DNA from: Sapria himalayana
Taxonomy: Eukaryota; Streptophyta; Magnoliopsida; Malpighiales; Rafflesiaceae
Length of the DNA stretch: 64,000 nucleotides
Reading direction: 5' to 3'
NCBI GenBank assembly: GCA_029783825.1
Contig: JAREIK010003005.1
Location: 39,336 to 103,335 of the forward strand
Every line of letters starts with the position of its first letter. Position 1 is the first letter of the stretch. The position numbers and the translations under genes are program-made. The notes under the pieces are model-generated. The model had not been told where the DNA came from, searched no databases, and saw only the letters and a list, made by a program, of their open reading frames with translations. This document shows positions 25,450-40,787 of this stretch, in pieces.

Positions 25450-28400
25450 ATATATTTTTCTTATGTTTACGAAGAGAATAATCTCAAGTGTTTTCAAGTC
25501 AATACCAGTTTCGAAAATTGTAGTAATTACACATGTTCAATGCTTAAATCTTATTATAGTTTAGCAGACATTATGAATATTACTAGAAATTAGTTGTCTT
25601 CTTCTCGGATTCATGGCTTCATGGTTTGGTTGCATTTTTTTGTTCGTCAACATGGCTAATCGAAGCTTCATATTAGGAACTAGTTAGAAGCATAATAATA
25701 TGCATCCATGTCATTGATAATGACAAAGTAACTGTTAATAGAAAAGTAAGAACATGTGAGTAATGATTATCTCTCTCCAAACTCTGTGAGTGTTTTTGCA
25801 TATTTCCTGATTTTCATCCTCATCTTCTATTTATATGTATTCTTCATTTTCACACTATAAAGTACTTAAATCACCATGATCAGCTTAAGGTATGTATCAT
25901 TTTATGCTATACAGGTCTTCTTCATCCTTATAACTATAACTACAATCATTCTATGTAGTTGGGAGCTAATAGTCATGAAGATGCATCTAGATAGATTCGT
26001 TCTCTGCTGAGTGGTGTATTAAAGGAGCGCCCAAATCTAGCAAAGGATTTTTTTGCCCATTTCTTACCTAAAATGGCTCCCCTTAAGGTATCTTACTAAC
26101 AATATTTCTCTATATTTGTACTATTCTTTGACACGTAGAGTTTCTTCTTTGTCATTGCCCTGTGCTTTTATCCTCCCAGAAATACGTTTCAAATAGGATT
26201 AGCAATAAAAGATATAGAATGTTCATGAGATTTCATGCAGATGCAATGACATCTAATGTGATTGCATCCTCTCCTTAGAAAAAAATTGGTTGTCAGAAAG
26301 GATATCTATCCTTTTTCCAACTCCTTAGCATGTTTTAAATGTGGGTGTGAGTTTAATTTATGCTTAGTATTAGCATCAAACATTACAGGGTTGCGACTTT
26401 ACAAGGAAGCAAAGGATTGGTGCAGTCATGGTGGAAACTTTAAGTTCCGAGAAACTATGGTTTGTAGCTTGTTTGCTTCATTTTCAAAGTGAGAAAATTG
26501 TTTTCAGTTGGGGATCATCTTGCTAAATATTTATTGGTGTTGTGATGGGACTTGTGAAGTCATTTTCCAAACTCTCATGTCTTTGTTTTCTTTGAGATAT
26601 GAGTAAGGTTCTACTATATAATTTCTCGTCTTCCTAAAATTTATTAACTTCTTGATAGAATATTTATCTGTATTCTTCTAGTAGATGGGACTTCTGTCTC
26701 TACCTAGGCGGCATGGGAGGAGCTTGATGGGCATACGATTTTATTCACAAGCAGTTGTACAATGAATGGCTTCCTTGGTTAGATGAACAATTGTTGCTAT
26801 GAGTTGTGGAGTTAAAAAAAGCAAGCTATATATCTACCAACAAAATCTTGATAGAATCAGCATAAAATTTATAGAGTTATTTACTTAATATATTTACACT
26901 CATAAGTTATAATGATAATAAATAAAATATTTTTTATTTATTAATTCAAGTTTTTTACCAAACATTCACTAAATAGTTAATTATCAATTTGGTTTAATTT
27001 TACTTCTTTGCTAAGTGGGCTTTTAGTTTGCATTTAATTTGTCATTTAGCTAAACTCAAGCCATTATGTACTATGTGTATATGTTTATGGGTTTTTAATC
27101 TCAAGTTGATTTGTATAAATGTGATTTGTATTAGTTAATTAACTAGACCCTCCACTTGTGGGGTATGAAACCAAGAGATAAATTGATGCGGTGATATTTC
27201 GAAGGGAAGAAGATGGAACTTATGGTATAGTAATGTATAAATGAAATTGATTTTTATAAAAATTTTTAACATTTATTTGTGAATTTGATATCTTTATTTT
27301 GGTTATCTTGGCAGTTATTCTATATCATTCGGTGATTCATAAGAAATGTACTCCACAAAAGGGCCACATTAGAGCATGCCTTAAAAGTAATGTAGGCTAC
27401 CCTTTTTTGTAACCTTAGCTCTTAATGTTGGTTTAGAGCAATCTCAACATAAAGTTTTACTTTCTCCTTAATTCACAAAAAAATGCTAATGAACTATGAT
27501 ATAAAGATGATTGACTCTACATTGGGTGTTAGCTTAAACTAACATTTACGAATCTTTGGGTGGTAGGATTAGAAGGATGAAGGATTGCATATAATAATTC
27601 TCTTTTAAAATGTCTTGTGTAATTATAAATACTAAAAATGGTTTTCATAATAACTTTGAAGTTAAATTTGTTTATGAAATAATAATATATTAAGATGATT
27701 GATCACTCGAGAATTTTTTGTATTACATAGTCTCTTCAAACAGTCTCTTCAAAGTTATCGGGTAAAATTGTTGAGATATTTATCTTTCTTTGTATATATT
27801 GTTAAAGCGAGAGCCTTGCTTATTTGGGTATGAATGTGATCTCCATATCTATCTTATATTATCATAATATGTGGAAGCATTTAAAATATGAAGGCTAAAT
27901 AAGAAAACAAATTGTACCAGTATCTTATTTTGACAATCTTGCCGCAAAAGATTGAAAAGATCAATCATAAAAAATCTTGAATTCGAGAATTACTATTCTT
28001 CGAATGTGGACAGATTTTTGTTACACATAAAGAGTTGATATCTTATAGATAGTATAAATATTTATTTTAACCATTTGAATAAGTCAATTTAATTGATGAC
28101 CAAATGGAAGAACATATCCATCCATTATTTAAATTCTACAAGAATTTTAAAATTGGATTTGAAAATATATCAATTATCATTGGTAGTTACTTAAAATTAC
28201 GAAACATTATGAATCTCTCATTTATAGAGATTGTCTGATAAATGCTTAAAATAAAGTGTTTTAAATCTCTATATCTAAGTATATTGCATGGTAATTCATA
28301 ATATTTGTAAATCCAAAATGAGATATTATTCCTACTTTGTTATAATATCATAAAATCATATCCACCTCCGATTCTATCCAATCAAACACAACTTAAAGAG

Positions 28401-28686
28401 TATACTAGGCATGAAGAAGCATTATAAGAGCTTGTACAAGCTACCATTTTTATAATCATGCTTTTCCTGTTGTGATAGATTCTATTAATGTATTAGAATG
28501 TATCAAACTTTAATGACATGGGACTCATTGAAATTTTAATTTAGAGATTTTGGGAGCTATATTTCCTTCCATCATCAGCATGCTCCATAACTATTTGTAT
28601 GCTTGAAAGGGTTGCAGGTAGCAAAAATGGCTCATTTCTTTACACTCACACATTGCTTTTTTGACTAAATACTACCATCTTCAACA
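25450..28686. other. Non-repetitive intergenic stretch
   Basis: The least repetitive part of the window, lying between the CACTA right end and TAGA array 2. It has no long open frame. An ORF of 76 codons at 26262-26492 shows no recognisable motif. Apart from the exon-like fragment around 25965-26088 and a possible coding scrap near 26715-26860 (YDFIHKQLYNEWLPWLDEQL), I see nothing that can be supported. Confidence 0.6.
25962..26088 (+). pseudogene. Exon-like fragment of an unidentified gene
   Basis: Translation in one frame gives a normal-looking peptide, ANSHEDASR, a stop, then IRSLLSGVLKERPNLAKDFF and AHFLPKMAPLK. It is flanked by a plausible 3' splice site (TATGTAG at about 25961) and a plausible 5' splice site (CTTAAG|GTATCT at about 26088). 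The composition is unlike the AT-rich surroundings. The in-frame TAG and the absence of a convincing next exon suggest a gene fragment or pseudogene, perhaps captured or left at a breakpoint. I do not recognise the protein family. Confidence 0.35.
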
Positions 28687-31221
28687 TTAAGATAGATAGA
28701 CATTTAGACAGGCACATTGATAGACAATTAGACAAATAGTTAGATAGATAAACAGACATATAGATAGATAGAAAGTTTGATAGATAGATAGACAAATAAA
28801 CAGAGAGATAGATATACAGATAGATATACATATTGATATATAAATAGATAGATTTACAAATAGATAGATTGATAGATAGATAAAAAAATAGATAGATAGA
28901 TTAATAGATATATAGACAAAAGAATAATTAGATAGATAGATAGACAAATAGATAGATAGACAAATAGATATATAGCCAATTAGATATATAGATAGATAGA
29001 TAGACATACAAATAATAGATTTATAGATTTATTGATAGATAGATTGATAGATAGATTGATAGATAGACAGATTGATAGATAGACAAATTGATATATAAAT
29101 TATTGATAGATTAATAGACATATTAAAGATAGATAAAATAGACAAATTATTAGAAAGATAGATAGACTGATAGATAGAGATAGATAGATATATAGATAAA
29201 ATATTAGATATATAGATAGATAGATGATAGAAGATATAGTGACAGATAAATAGATAGATAGATTGACATATAAAAATACAGACAGATTTAGATAGGAAAA
29301 TAGATAGATATATCAAAAGACAATAAATATAAGGATAGATTTATAGATACTTAGATAGTTAGATATATAAATAGATAGATAGTTAGAAAGGATAGATAGA
29401 TATATAGAAAGATAGAAATATATAATAGACAAATAGTTAGACTGAGAGATCAGATAATAGATAGACAATAAATAGTTAGAGTAGATTGATAGATAAATAA
29501 AAAGATAGACAAATAGATAGATAGACAGAAATAAAGATAGTTTGAAAGATAAATTGATAGACAAATAGATTAACAAATAATAGATAGTTAGATAAACAGA
29601 TCGATAAATAGACAGATAGATAAATAGATAGATAAAATATAGATAGACAGATATATAGATAGACAAACACAGACAGATAGATAGAGAAAGAGATATATAG
29701 ATAGATAGATAGATAATTGATAGACAGATAGATAGGTAGGTAGACAAATAGATAGACAGATCGATAGAAACATAAATAGACATATAGATAGATAGATAAA
29801 CATTTATAAAAATAGCAAATAGATAGATAGACTAAAAAATAGATAGATAGATAAATAAATAGATAGATAAACACTTAGACAAATAGAGATATAGACATAT
29901 AAACATATACAAAGATCGATAGATAAATATATAGGCAGATAAACAAATAGACGAATATATAGTTATATAGATAGAAAGACAAATAGACAAATTAACAAGA
30001 ATATAGACAATTAGATAGTTAGATAGATGGATAAATTGATATATAGATAGATAGATAGACAGATAAATCATTTAGACTAATTGATAGATAATTAGTGACA
30101 GATTGATATATGGATAAATAGATAGATAGGCATATAGTCAGATAAATAGATATATATAGATAGATAGATAGATAAAAGGTAGATATATAGTTAAATAGAT
30201 AGATAGTTAGATAGAAAGATAGATAGAATTATAGGCAGATATATAGATTAATAGATACATATATAGATAGATAGATATAGAAATAAATAGTGAGATAGAT
30301 ATAAATATATAAGATAGACAAATAGAAAGATAGACAGATAGACAAATAGACAGATAGATAAATGATAGATAGACACATAAACATAATGACACATTCATCC
30401 AAAGACATATGGACATGTAGATATAAAGACATATAGACCTATAGACACATAGATAAATAAAAAATAGATATATAATATAATAGAAAGATAGAAATATAGA
30501 TAGATAGAGAGATATACAAATAGATAGATAGAGACATAGACACATAAATAAATACTTAGATAGATAGATAGACTATATATATGTGCCTATCTATCAATCT
30601 CTCACTAATTATCACTAATTATAGATAGACTATGTATCTATAAATAGATAGATAGATAGATACACACTTAGACAATTAGGTGGATAAACAAATAGATAGA
30701 TTGATAGACAAATAGATATATTCACATCTTGATATATTAATAGATTGAAAGGTTGAGAAAAATAAAAATTGATGGATACACATATACATAAATAGATAGA
30801 TAGATAGAGAGATAGAAAAAGATCGGTAGAAAGATAGATAGATTGATTAATAGATAAATAAAAAGATATTCATATAACATATACACAGATAGAAAGATAT
30901 ATAGATTGATAGGAGATACATAGAATGATAGTTAAGTAGATATATATATATAGAAAGATAGATAGACATAAATATAGAAAGATATATAGACATACAGATA
31001 GATAATATATAGTTATATAGATAGATAGTCAGATGGATATATATATATATTGATAGATATACTGATATAGAAAAATATAGTTAGATAGTTAGATATATAG
31101 ATTAATAGAATTATAGATAGATAAATAGATTTACACCGAAATATAAACAATAAAAATATAAATAGACACTTATATAGATAGATAGTTAGATAGATGAAAA
31201 GATAGACAGATAGTTAAACTA

Positions 31222-31253
<32 letters not shown>

Positions 31254-34200
31254 ATACATAAATAGATAGTTATATAGATAGATAGATATAATATATTGAC
31301 AGATATACAATTAGATAGATATATATATTTATTAGACATATCGATAAATAGATAGATAGATAGATAAATAGAATATAAACTTACACTAATAGGCTAAAAG
31401 ATAAATAGAGAGAACATTGATAAGCCGATAGATAGATAAATAGAAAGATAGTTAGCCACATAGACAGAAAGATAGATAGATAGATAGACAAATAAACAAA
31501 TACACAGATAGACAAATAAATAGATAGAAAGATGGACAAATAGACAGATATGATATATAGATAGATAGTTAATAGATAGATAATAGATAGACAATATATA
31601 GATAGACACATAGATAGTTAGATAAAAAGATAGGAAGATAATTAGATAGACACATAGACAGATAGATAGTTAGTTAGATAGTTATTTAGATACATAAATA
31701 GATTTATTGACTAAATGATAGATAGATATATAGACAAATAAAGTGAATGACATATAGATAGATAGATAGGCATATAGATAGATAGATAGATAGATTTTTA
31801 GTTAGTGGTATAGAATGACTAATTGACAAATTGATAGAGAGAGAAGTATATAGATAGTCATATATATAGATAGATAGAAATATAATTAGATAGGTAAATA
31901 TATATACAGATAAAGAAATAAATAGATATGCACATAGAAAGCTAGATATATTGATATACAACTAGAAAGTTAGATAGTCATTTTGATATATAGACATATA
32001 AATTGATTGACAGATACAAAGATGCACAGATAATCAAATAGATATATAGATAATTAGATCAAAAAATAGATAGATAGATAGACCATATATGAAGATAAAT
32101 AGATTGATAGATATACAAATAAACAAATTGCTAGATATATATATATATAGATAGATTGATAGATAGATAGAAAAATAAATAGTTAAATAGATAGATAGAT
32201 AGATAGAAAAATAAATAGTTATAAAGATAGATAGATAGATAGACAGATTGACAGATATATAAATAGATGGATATGTAGAAAGATAGATATAGAGATATAG
32301 AGATATAAAGGCAAATAAACATATAGAAATACAGATAGATAGATAGACATATAGAATGTTAGATAAATAGATAGATAAATAAAGTTATAGACAGATAGGT
32401 AGAAAGAGATAAATACATAGATAGATATAAAGATAGATTGATAGATACACAAATAGATAAAAAGATAGATCGATAGATAGTTAGATAGATAGAAAGCCAT
32501 TTAGATATATAAATAGATAGATGATTGATAGTAAAATAGATAGATTTATAAATAAAGAATCAAATAGATTGATTTATAGATAGATAGGCAATAAAATAAT
32601 AGATAGATATATAGATATTTAAGTAGATAGGTAGATATACAAATACATAGTATATTAGATAGAGAGATTGATTGATTTTATGATAATAGATAGATAATAG
32701 ATACACAGATCGATAGATGACACATAAGCATAAATTTAGATAGAAAAATAGATAAATAGACTAAGAGACTGATAGAATGAAAGAAAGTAGATAGTTTGAC
32801 AGATAGATTACATAGCTAGACATGTAGATAGATAGATAAATAGATAGATAATTAGTAGCTAGTTTAGATAGATAGACAACAGACAAATAGATAGATAGAC
32901 AATAGATAGATAGATAGAGAGAAATATATCTTTTCAAAGATAGACAGATAGATAGATATAAAGATAAATAGATAAATATATAGATCGATAGACAAATAAA
33001 TAAATACATATGCAAATAGAGAAGGGGATAGACAGACATACAAATAGATATATAGATACTTAGATAGATATACATATATATAGATAGACAATAAACAGAT
33101 AATAAATTAGATAGATAGACAAATAGATAACTAGACACATAGATAAATTATATAAAAAGACAGATATAACAAATAGAAAGATTGATGGAGAAATAAATAA
33201 ATAGACTAATAAACTAATAGATAGCTAGATAGATAAACATATAGACATAAGACAGATAGATGGCTAGATAGATGGATAGACAAATCGATATAAAAATAGA
33301 TTGATAGATAGTTATGTAGACACATAGATACATAGATAGATTGATTGAATGATAGATATATAGAAAGATAGACACATAGACATTAAGTTACATAGACTAA
33401 TAGAAAGATTCACATATAGGAAAATACACTTATAGAATAATAGATAGTTAGACAAATAGACAAATTGATAAATAAACACATAGACACATAAACATATAGA
33501 CATATAGATATATAAATAAATAGATAAATATACAGATAGATTATAACGATAGATATAAATATAGATATAAATAAATAGACACATATACAAATAGATAAAT
33601 AGACAAATAAATAAATAGATAGATAATATATACATAGATAGATAAATAGATACATAGATTAAGAGATATATAGATAGTGAGATAAATAGTTAGACAAATA
33701 GGCAAATAGATAGATAGATAGTAGATATAAAGATAGAAAGAAAGATAGATAGACAAATAAATAGATAGATATATAGATAAATTGATAGATAGATAGATAT
33801 ATAGATAAATAGCTAATGAAAAAGATAGATATACAAATAAAAAGACTTATATATAAACTGATAAAAATAAAATAGATAAATAGACAAATATTCAGATAGA
33901 TAGATAGTTAGATTGTTAGATAGATAAATTTATGTTAGATAGACAAATAAATAATAGATATATAGATAGACACATAGACAGATAGACAGATAGATAAATA
34001 GATAGATATACAATATAGATAAATAAAGACATAGATAGATAAGAAATGAACAATTGATAAATAGATAGGTAGATATATAGAAAGATAGTTAGCGAAATAA
34101 AAAAGATATATAGATAGATAGGTAAAAAGATTGGTTTATTAGAAAAATAACAGATTGATAGATAGTTATATAGATGGATAGACGATAGATTGATTGATAG

Positions 34201-37200
34201 ATTAAATAGATAGAGATAGACATATAGACAAATAGCCATATAGACAAGTAGAGATATAGATTGATAGATAGATAAATAGATAAATAGATACTTAGATAGA
34301 TAGATCTATAGACTAATGATTGCTAGATAGATAAACATATAAACATATAAACATATAAACATATAAAAAATAGATAAATAGATCTATAGAGAACACAAAG
34401 AGAGATGGACAGATAGATAGATAGGAGATATCAAATGATAGACTAAAAAGAAATACTCAGATAGATAGATAGACCAATATATAGTTGGACATATAGATAG
34501 ATATATAGATATACTTATTTATAAATACTATATATATAAATAGAGAGATAAATAGATGTCTGCATAGATAGATATACAAATACACAAAAATACAAAGCTA
34601 GATACACAAAGAGATTGATTTCACCTAGATAGACATATAGAAAGAAAGATAGATATATAGATTGGTAGATAGATGTGCAGATAGTCCACTAGATAGAAAG
34701 ATAGATTCATACATAGATAGATAGGCAGATAAACATATAGAATGATAGAGAGACAGATAGACAGACAGACAAATAGATAGATAAACTAAAAGATAGATAA
34801 ATAGAAGGATAGATAAATAGATAGCTAGATATATAGATAGATAGATGGATGGATGGATAAAAAGATAGGCAGATAGATAGATAGACATATAGATAGCTAG
34901 ACAAATAGATAGGTAGAATAATAAATAGACATAAAATTAGAATGATAGATAGATAGATGAATAAATAAATAGAAAGATAGATAGATTCACTATTAGGTAG
35001 ATAGAAAGAAGACAGTTAGATAGTTTGATAGATAGATAGTTTGATGTATAAATATATAGATAAAAAGATATATGGTAGATAGTACATAGATAGAAATATA
35101 GAAATATAGACATTTACATAAATAAACAAATAAAAGATCAATATATGGATAGATTGACAAATAGATAAATAGAGATATATATATATAGCTTGATGGTAGA
35201 TAAATAGATAAAAAGACAAATAGACAAATAGACAAATAGAAATATAGAGAGACAGATAGCCAAATATAAATATAGATAGATAGATATACAGATAAATTGA
35301 TAGACTAATAGACTGATAGACAACTAGATAGATAGACCGATAGATAGATAGACATATAGACATATAGACAGATATACAGATAGATAGTTATATATATAGA
35401 TATACATGTTGACACAAGACGCATAGACAATAGTTATATAGATAGAGAGATAGATACACAGATAGACACGTAGACACAAAGATACATAGACAAATAGATT
35501 GATTCAGAGATAATAAATATAATTATAGACTACTAGACAAATAGGCTAATAGATAATAGATAAAAAGATAGATAGGCACATAGAATGATCATCAAATAGA
35601 TGGATAGATAGTAAGATAAATAAATAAACAAATAAAAACACAAAGAAATAGAAAAATAGACAAATAGACAGGTAGATTGCTAGAATTATAGACAGGTTGA
35701 TAGATAAATAGATAAATTGATAGATACATCAATATATAGATAAAAAGATACATAGATAGATAGACAGACAGAGATATTAAATAGAAAGATAGAAAGATAG
35801 ATATTATATAAAGATAGATAGATAAATGGATCGACAAATAGACATATAAAAAGATAGAGAGCTATATAGATAAACATATAGATAGATAAATAGATATATA
35901 GATTTATATATAGATATATCGATTAATAATGAGATAATAGATATAAAAATAGATAGATAGATATATAAACAATAGATATACAGCTAGATAGTCAGATAGC
36001 CAGATAGAAATAGAGATAGAAATATAGATAGATAGATAGAATTATTGAATGATAGATGATAAATTGATATGCAGATAGAAAAATAGATAGATAGACAAAT
36101 GGATATATAGATACTTATATAGATAGATAGATAAGTATATAGATAGATCGACAGATGTAAAATATAAATAGATAGAGAGATATACAAATATACAGATATA
36201 TATATATAGATAGAAAGATACATAGATAGACATATAGTTAGATAGACAAATAGACAAACAGACAAATAGATAGATAGATAGATAGAATGATTGATAGATA
36301 GATAAAAATATTAATAGATGACTAGATATACTATTAGATAGATAAACAAATAGACATATAGACAGATAGAAAGAATAATAGATAGATATATTGACAAAAA
36401 GATATATAAATAAATATATGGATAAATATTTAGATAGACAAATCGATAGATAGATATTATATGGATATTCAAATCGATAGATGGGAGATATAGAGATAGC
36501 TATATAGATAGATAGATAGATAGATAGATAGCTATATATATATATATATCTTATATATAATATATATATATATAGTAAGATAGACAAATAGATATATATG
36601 TAGATAGATAGATTGAAATATAGATAGATAAAAAGATAGATAGATAATTAGATAGGCGTATAGTTAGATAGATTGATTGATAGATAGCCAAATAAAAATC
36701 TAGGTAGATATATAGATAGATATATAGATATATAGATATATAGATATTTACAAAAATGCATAGATAAATACATAGACATCTAATATTTTGATAGATTGAT
36801 AAATAGTTAGATATATTGATACATATAAGATAGATAAATTAACAAAAACTAGATAGATAGATAGATATGCACATATAAATAGATAAACATATAGATAGAT
36901 AAACATATAGACAGACAGATAGATAGATAGATAGATACATACATAGATATATAGGCAATAGATATATAGAAAGATAGATAAATATACAAATTGATAGATA
37001 TATAAACAGTGAGATAGATATATAAATAGATAGGTAGATAGCCCAATAAATTTAATGACCAATATATAGATAGACCGATAGATCGATAGACAGATCAGAT
37101 AGATATACATATTGCAATATAAAGATATAGACACATATAAACAGAAAGACAGATACACATATTGATAGATAGAAAAATAGAAATGAGTTAAATATATAAA

Positions 37201-39553
37201 CTGATAGGCAAATAGATAGATATATCGATAGACACATAGAGAAAAAAATAGATAGACATATAGATAAATGGAAAATTATATTGATAGATTAATATAAAAT
37301 TAGATAGTTTGAAAGATAGATGGATAGATAAATAGATAGATAGACAACTAGATAGTTAGACAATTAGATAGTTAGACAATTAGATAGATAGTCCGATAGA
37401 CATATAAACATATAAATAGATTAATAGATTGCTAGATTGATTGATAGTTGCATAGACTGAAATATAGATAGATAGAGAAAAAGATAGATAATAAAATAAA
37501 TAGATATACAGATAGATAGATAGATATATAGACAAATTGATGATAGACATAAACATATAGATATATAGATATATAGATATATAGATAAATAGATATATAG
37601 ATAGATAGACTAATAGATATAATATAGTTAAATAGTTAGATATATAGAAAAATATATAGATAGACAGATAGACAAATAACTTTTTAGTAGTTAGTGAATT
37701 AGAAAGATATAAAGTTAAATAGATAGATAGATTGATAGTTTGATAGATGGATAGATAGACAAATAGATACATAGACAGTTAAATAAATAAACAAATAGAA
37801 AGTTAGACATATAGATATATACTTAAATAGAAAGATAAATAATTAAATTAATATACAAATAAAGAGACAAACATATACATAGTTAAAATAATATATAAAT
37901 AGATATATAGATAGATAGATAGATAGATAGATAGACAGATCAATGGATAGACAGATATACTTATAGATTGATAGCCTAATAGACAGACAGACAAAGATAT
38001 ATAGATAGAAAGATAGACACATAGATAGATAGATAAACAAATAGATAGATAGATAGATTGATAGATAGATAAATAGATAATGAGATAGATAGACAAATAG
38101 ATAGATAGACAAATATATAGAAAGAAAGATAGACAGATAGACAGATGGATAGATAGATATATAGATATATAGATAGATAGATAGATAGATAAACAAATAG
38201 ATAGATAGACATACAAATAGAGAGATATACAGATTGATAGATGGATATATATATATATAGATTTATTGATAGGCAGATTAACATAAAAAATAGTTAAATA
38301 GTTAGACAGATACACAGATAGATATTTACATAGATTGAAAGTTAGACATATAGACAAATAGATTGGTTGATAGATAGATATATAGATAGATTCACAATAT
38401 ATAGATATAAAGATAGATTGATAGACAGATAGAAAGATAAACATAAAGACAAATAGACATATACACAATTTTATATATTGATAGAAAGATAAATAGACTT
38501 ATAAATTGATACTCTCAAAGGTAGATAGAGAGATAAAGACATAGCCATATAGACAAATAGATAGAGGGATGATATACAGGTAGATAGATAGATAGAAGGA
38601 TGATAGACAGGCAGACAAATAGATAGAGGAATGATAGACAGGTAGACAGATAGATAGATAATTAGATAGATAGATATATAGATAGATAGATAGATAGACA
38701 AATAGATATATCGAAAATTAGATAAATATACACAAAAACATATCTATAGATAGTCAGATAGAAAGATAGACAAATAGACTAATCAAAAAATAGATAGTTA
38801 GATAGTTAGATAGAAAGATACATAGACAGATTGATACATAGATAGTTAGACAGTTAAAATAAATACATAGATCTATAGATAGATAGATAGATACAAAAAT
38901 AGACATAAAAAGATAGAAAGAAATACATATATAAAGATAGCCAAATCATCAGATAGACTAATGCAAAAATAGTTATATAGAGCGATAGGTAAATAGGTAG
39001 ATATAGAGATATATAAATAGATAGATATATACATAAATAGAAAAATAGAAATATAGATAGATAAATAAATAGACAGATTGACATATAAACTGATTTACTA
39101 ATAGTCTAATAGATAGTTGGATAGTTAGACAGATAAATAGATATATCGATATACAAATAGAAAGTTAAATAGACAGATATATAAATAGATATATAGATAA
39201 ATAAATTGAATTATAGATTGATAGTCTAATAGATATAAAGATAGTTAGATAGTTAGTTAGATACTTAGATTGAAAGATAGATAGTTACATAGATATATAG
39301 ATTGACACATAGACATATATACAAAATGATACATTGACAAATAGATAGATAGTAAAATATATAGATAGATAGATAGAAAGATGGTAAGATAAACATATAG
39401 ATGCATATATTCATAGAAAAAAAGACTGATAGATAGATATTCAAATAGAATAATAGATAAATAGTCAAATAGACAGATAGATTGATAGATATAAAAATGG
39501 CAAGATTGTAAAAAAGGTAGATATATACATACATACAAACATACATACAAACT

Positions 39554-39605
<52 letters not shown>

Positions 39606-39846
39606 TAAATAGACAGACAAAAAAATATTTAGATAAATAGATAAACAAATATATAGATAAATAGAGAAAAAATGATAGATAGATAGACATATAAACATAT
39701 AGATAGATAGATCGACAGATAAATTGATAGACAAATATATAGATAGACAGTTAAATAGATTTATAGATAGATATATATATTGATTGATAGATATACAAAT
39801 AAACAGATAGATATAGGCAGATAGATAGAAAAAGAGATAGTTAGAC
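28687..39846. repeat. TAGA/GATA microsatellite array 2 (degenerate, ~11.2 kb)
   Basis: Same tetranucleotide composition as array 1, starting suddenly after unique sequence (AACATTAAGATAGATAGACA) and ending suddenly at the CACTA left-arm block (AGTTAGACAACTCTAACAAG). TAGA runs on the + strand throughout, except for a short opposite patch near 30575-30600 (GTGCCTATCTATCAATCTCT). Pure TA runs occur at about 36535-36575 and 39568-39602, and a ~34 bp sub-repeat lies at 38550-38650. Minus-strand open frames of Ser-Ile-Tyr-Leu repeats are artefacts. No gene or inserted element is visible in these 11 kb. Confidence 0.97.
38550..38650. repeat. ~34 bp sub-repeat inside TAGA array 2
   Basis: Three copies of a unit around GATAGAGGGATGATATACAGG, AAGGATGATAGACAGG and GAGGAATGATAGACAGG separated by TAGATAGA words. 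It is a locally amplified higher-order unit distinct from the plain tetramer. Confidence 0.7.
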
Positions 39847-40637
39847 AACTCTAACAAGTGGAGCACAAGTCCTCTGCAGTTAACCATTTATCTCTCGGCA
39901 CCGACGCATCAAAACTTAATCGAAGATAAATGATAATTTGTTAATGATTTGAGGTACATTTTATGCACTAATTCTTCATTGATTATCTTAATGCAAGCAT
40001 GTGCGTTTTGATTCTATTATTTTTTTTACTGAAATTCTTCTACATTAATCACCATGGTATGCTTGGATTGCTTATATAAACTTATTCGTATATATACTTC
40101 ATACAATTGTGATATAATGCATTCTAATTGTGTCGATGTTGATGGTGCACAGTAGGTATGCTAACTTGATATCTACATCAATATACATAACTATATATAA
40201 ATAGTATACATAAACAAAATACATAAACATATGTGTATTTTATATAAGTGTATTTAAACATAACTATACATCAATATGCATGCATGATATAATTAGAATT
40301 TCTTATATACGTGTATTTTACTATATCTATACCTATAAAAATAGTATACATAAACATAACTATATATAAATATAACAATGAATATTTAATATACATATAT
40401 ATATATATATATATAACAATATATAAATGTATTTAGCAATATGTATATCAACATATTACTATATATAAATGTATTTATCTACATTAATATACATAACTAT
40501 ATATAAACATTATACATAAATAGTATACATAAATAGTATAAGGCATGCCAACTTGATATCTACATTAATATACATAACTTTAGATAAACAGTATACATAA
40601 ACAGTAAACATAAACATAAGTGTATTTTACTATATCT

Positions 40638-40648
40638 AAAATAGTATA
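40638..40648. repeat. Candidate target-site duplication, LINE left side
   Basis: AAAATAGTATA here matches 46199-46209 on the other side of the LINE. The array continues in register after the right copy (CATAAACATAACTATA), as expected if the original site was TATCTAAAATAGTATACATAAAC. Because the repeat array itself contains this word, the assignment is likely but not certain. Confidence 0.6.
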
Positions 40649-40787
40649 TAAATGTATATTTTAATTATTAAGCACGATAGAACAAGCTCCACAAAGTTCA
40701 AACAAACCCCCAAGAAACACGAAAAAACATGTTAACAAGAAATATGATACGAAGTACACGACTAGAGCACAACAAAATTCACTTGAA

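Noticed and set aside
26262..26492. 76-codon open frame in the unique region
   Set aside because: The Met lies in what could be intronic sequence, the peptide has no recognisable motif, and its length is compatible with chance.
1..39846. Sex-chromosome (Bkm/GATA-type) marker
   Set aside because: Long GATA arrays are known on some sex chromosomes, but nothing in this window ties it to one; this would need mapping data.
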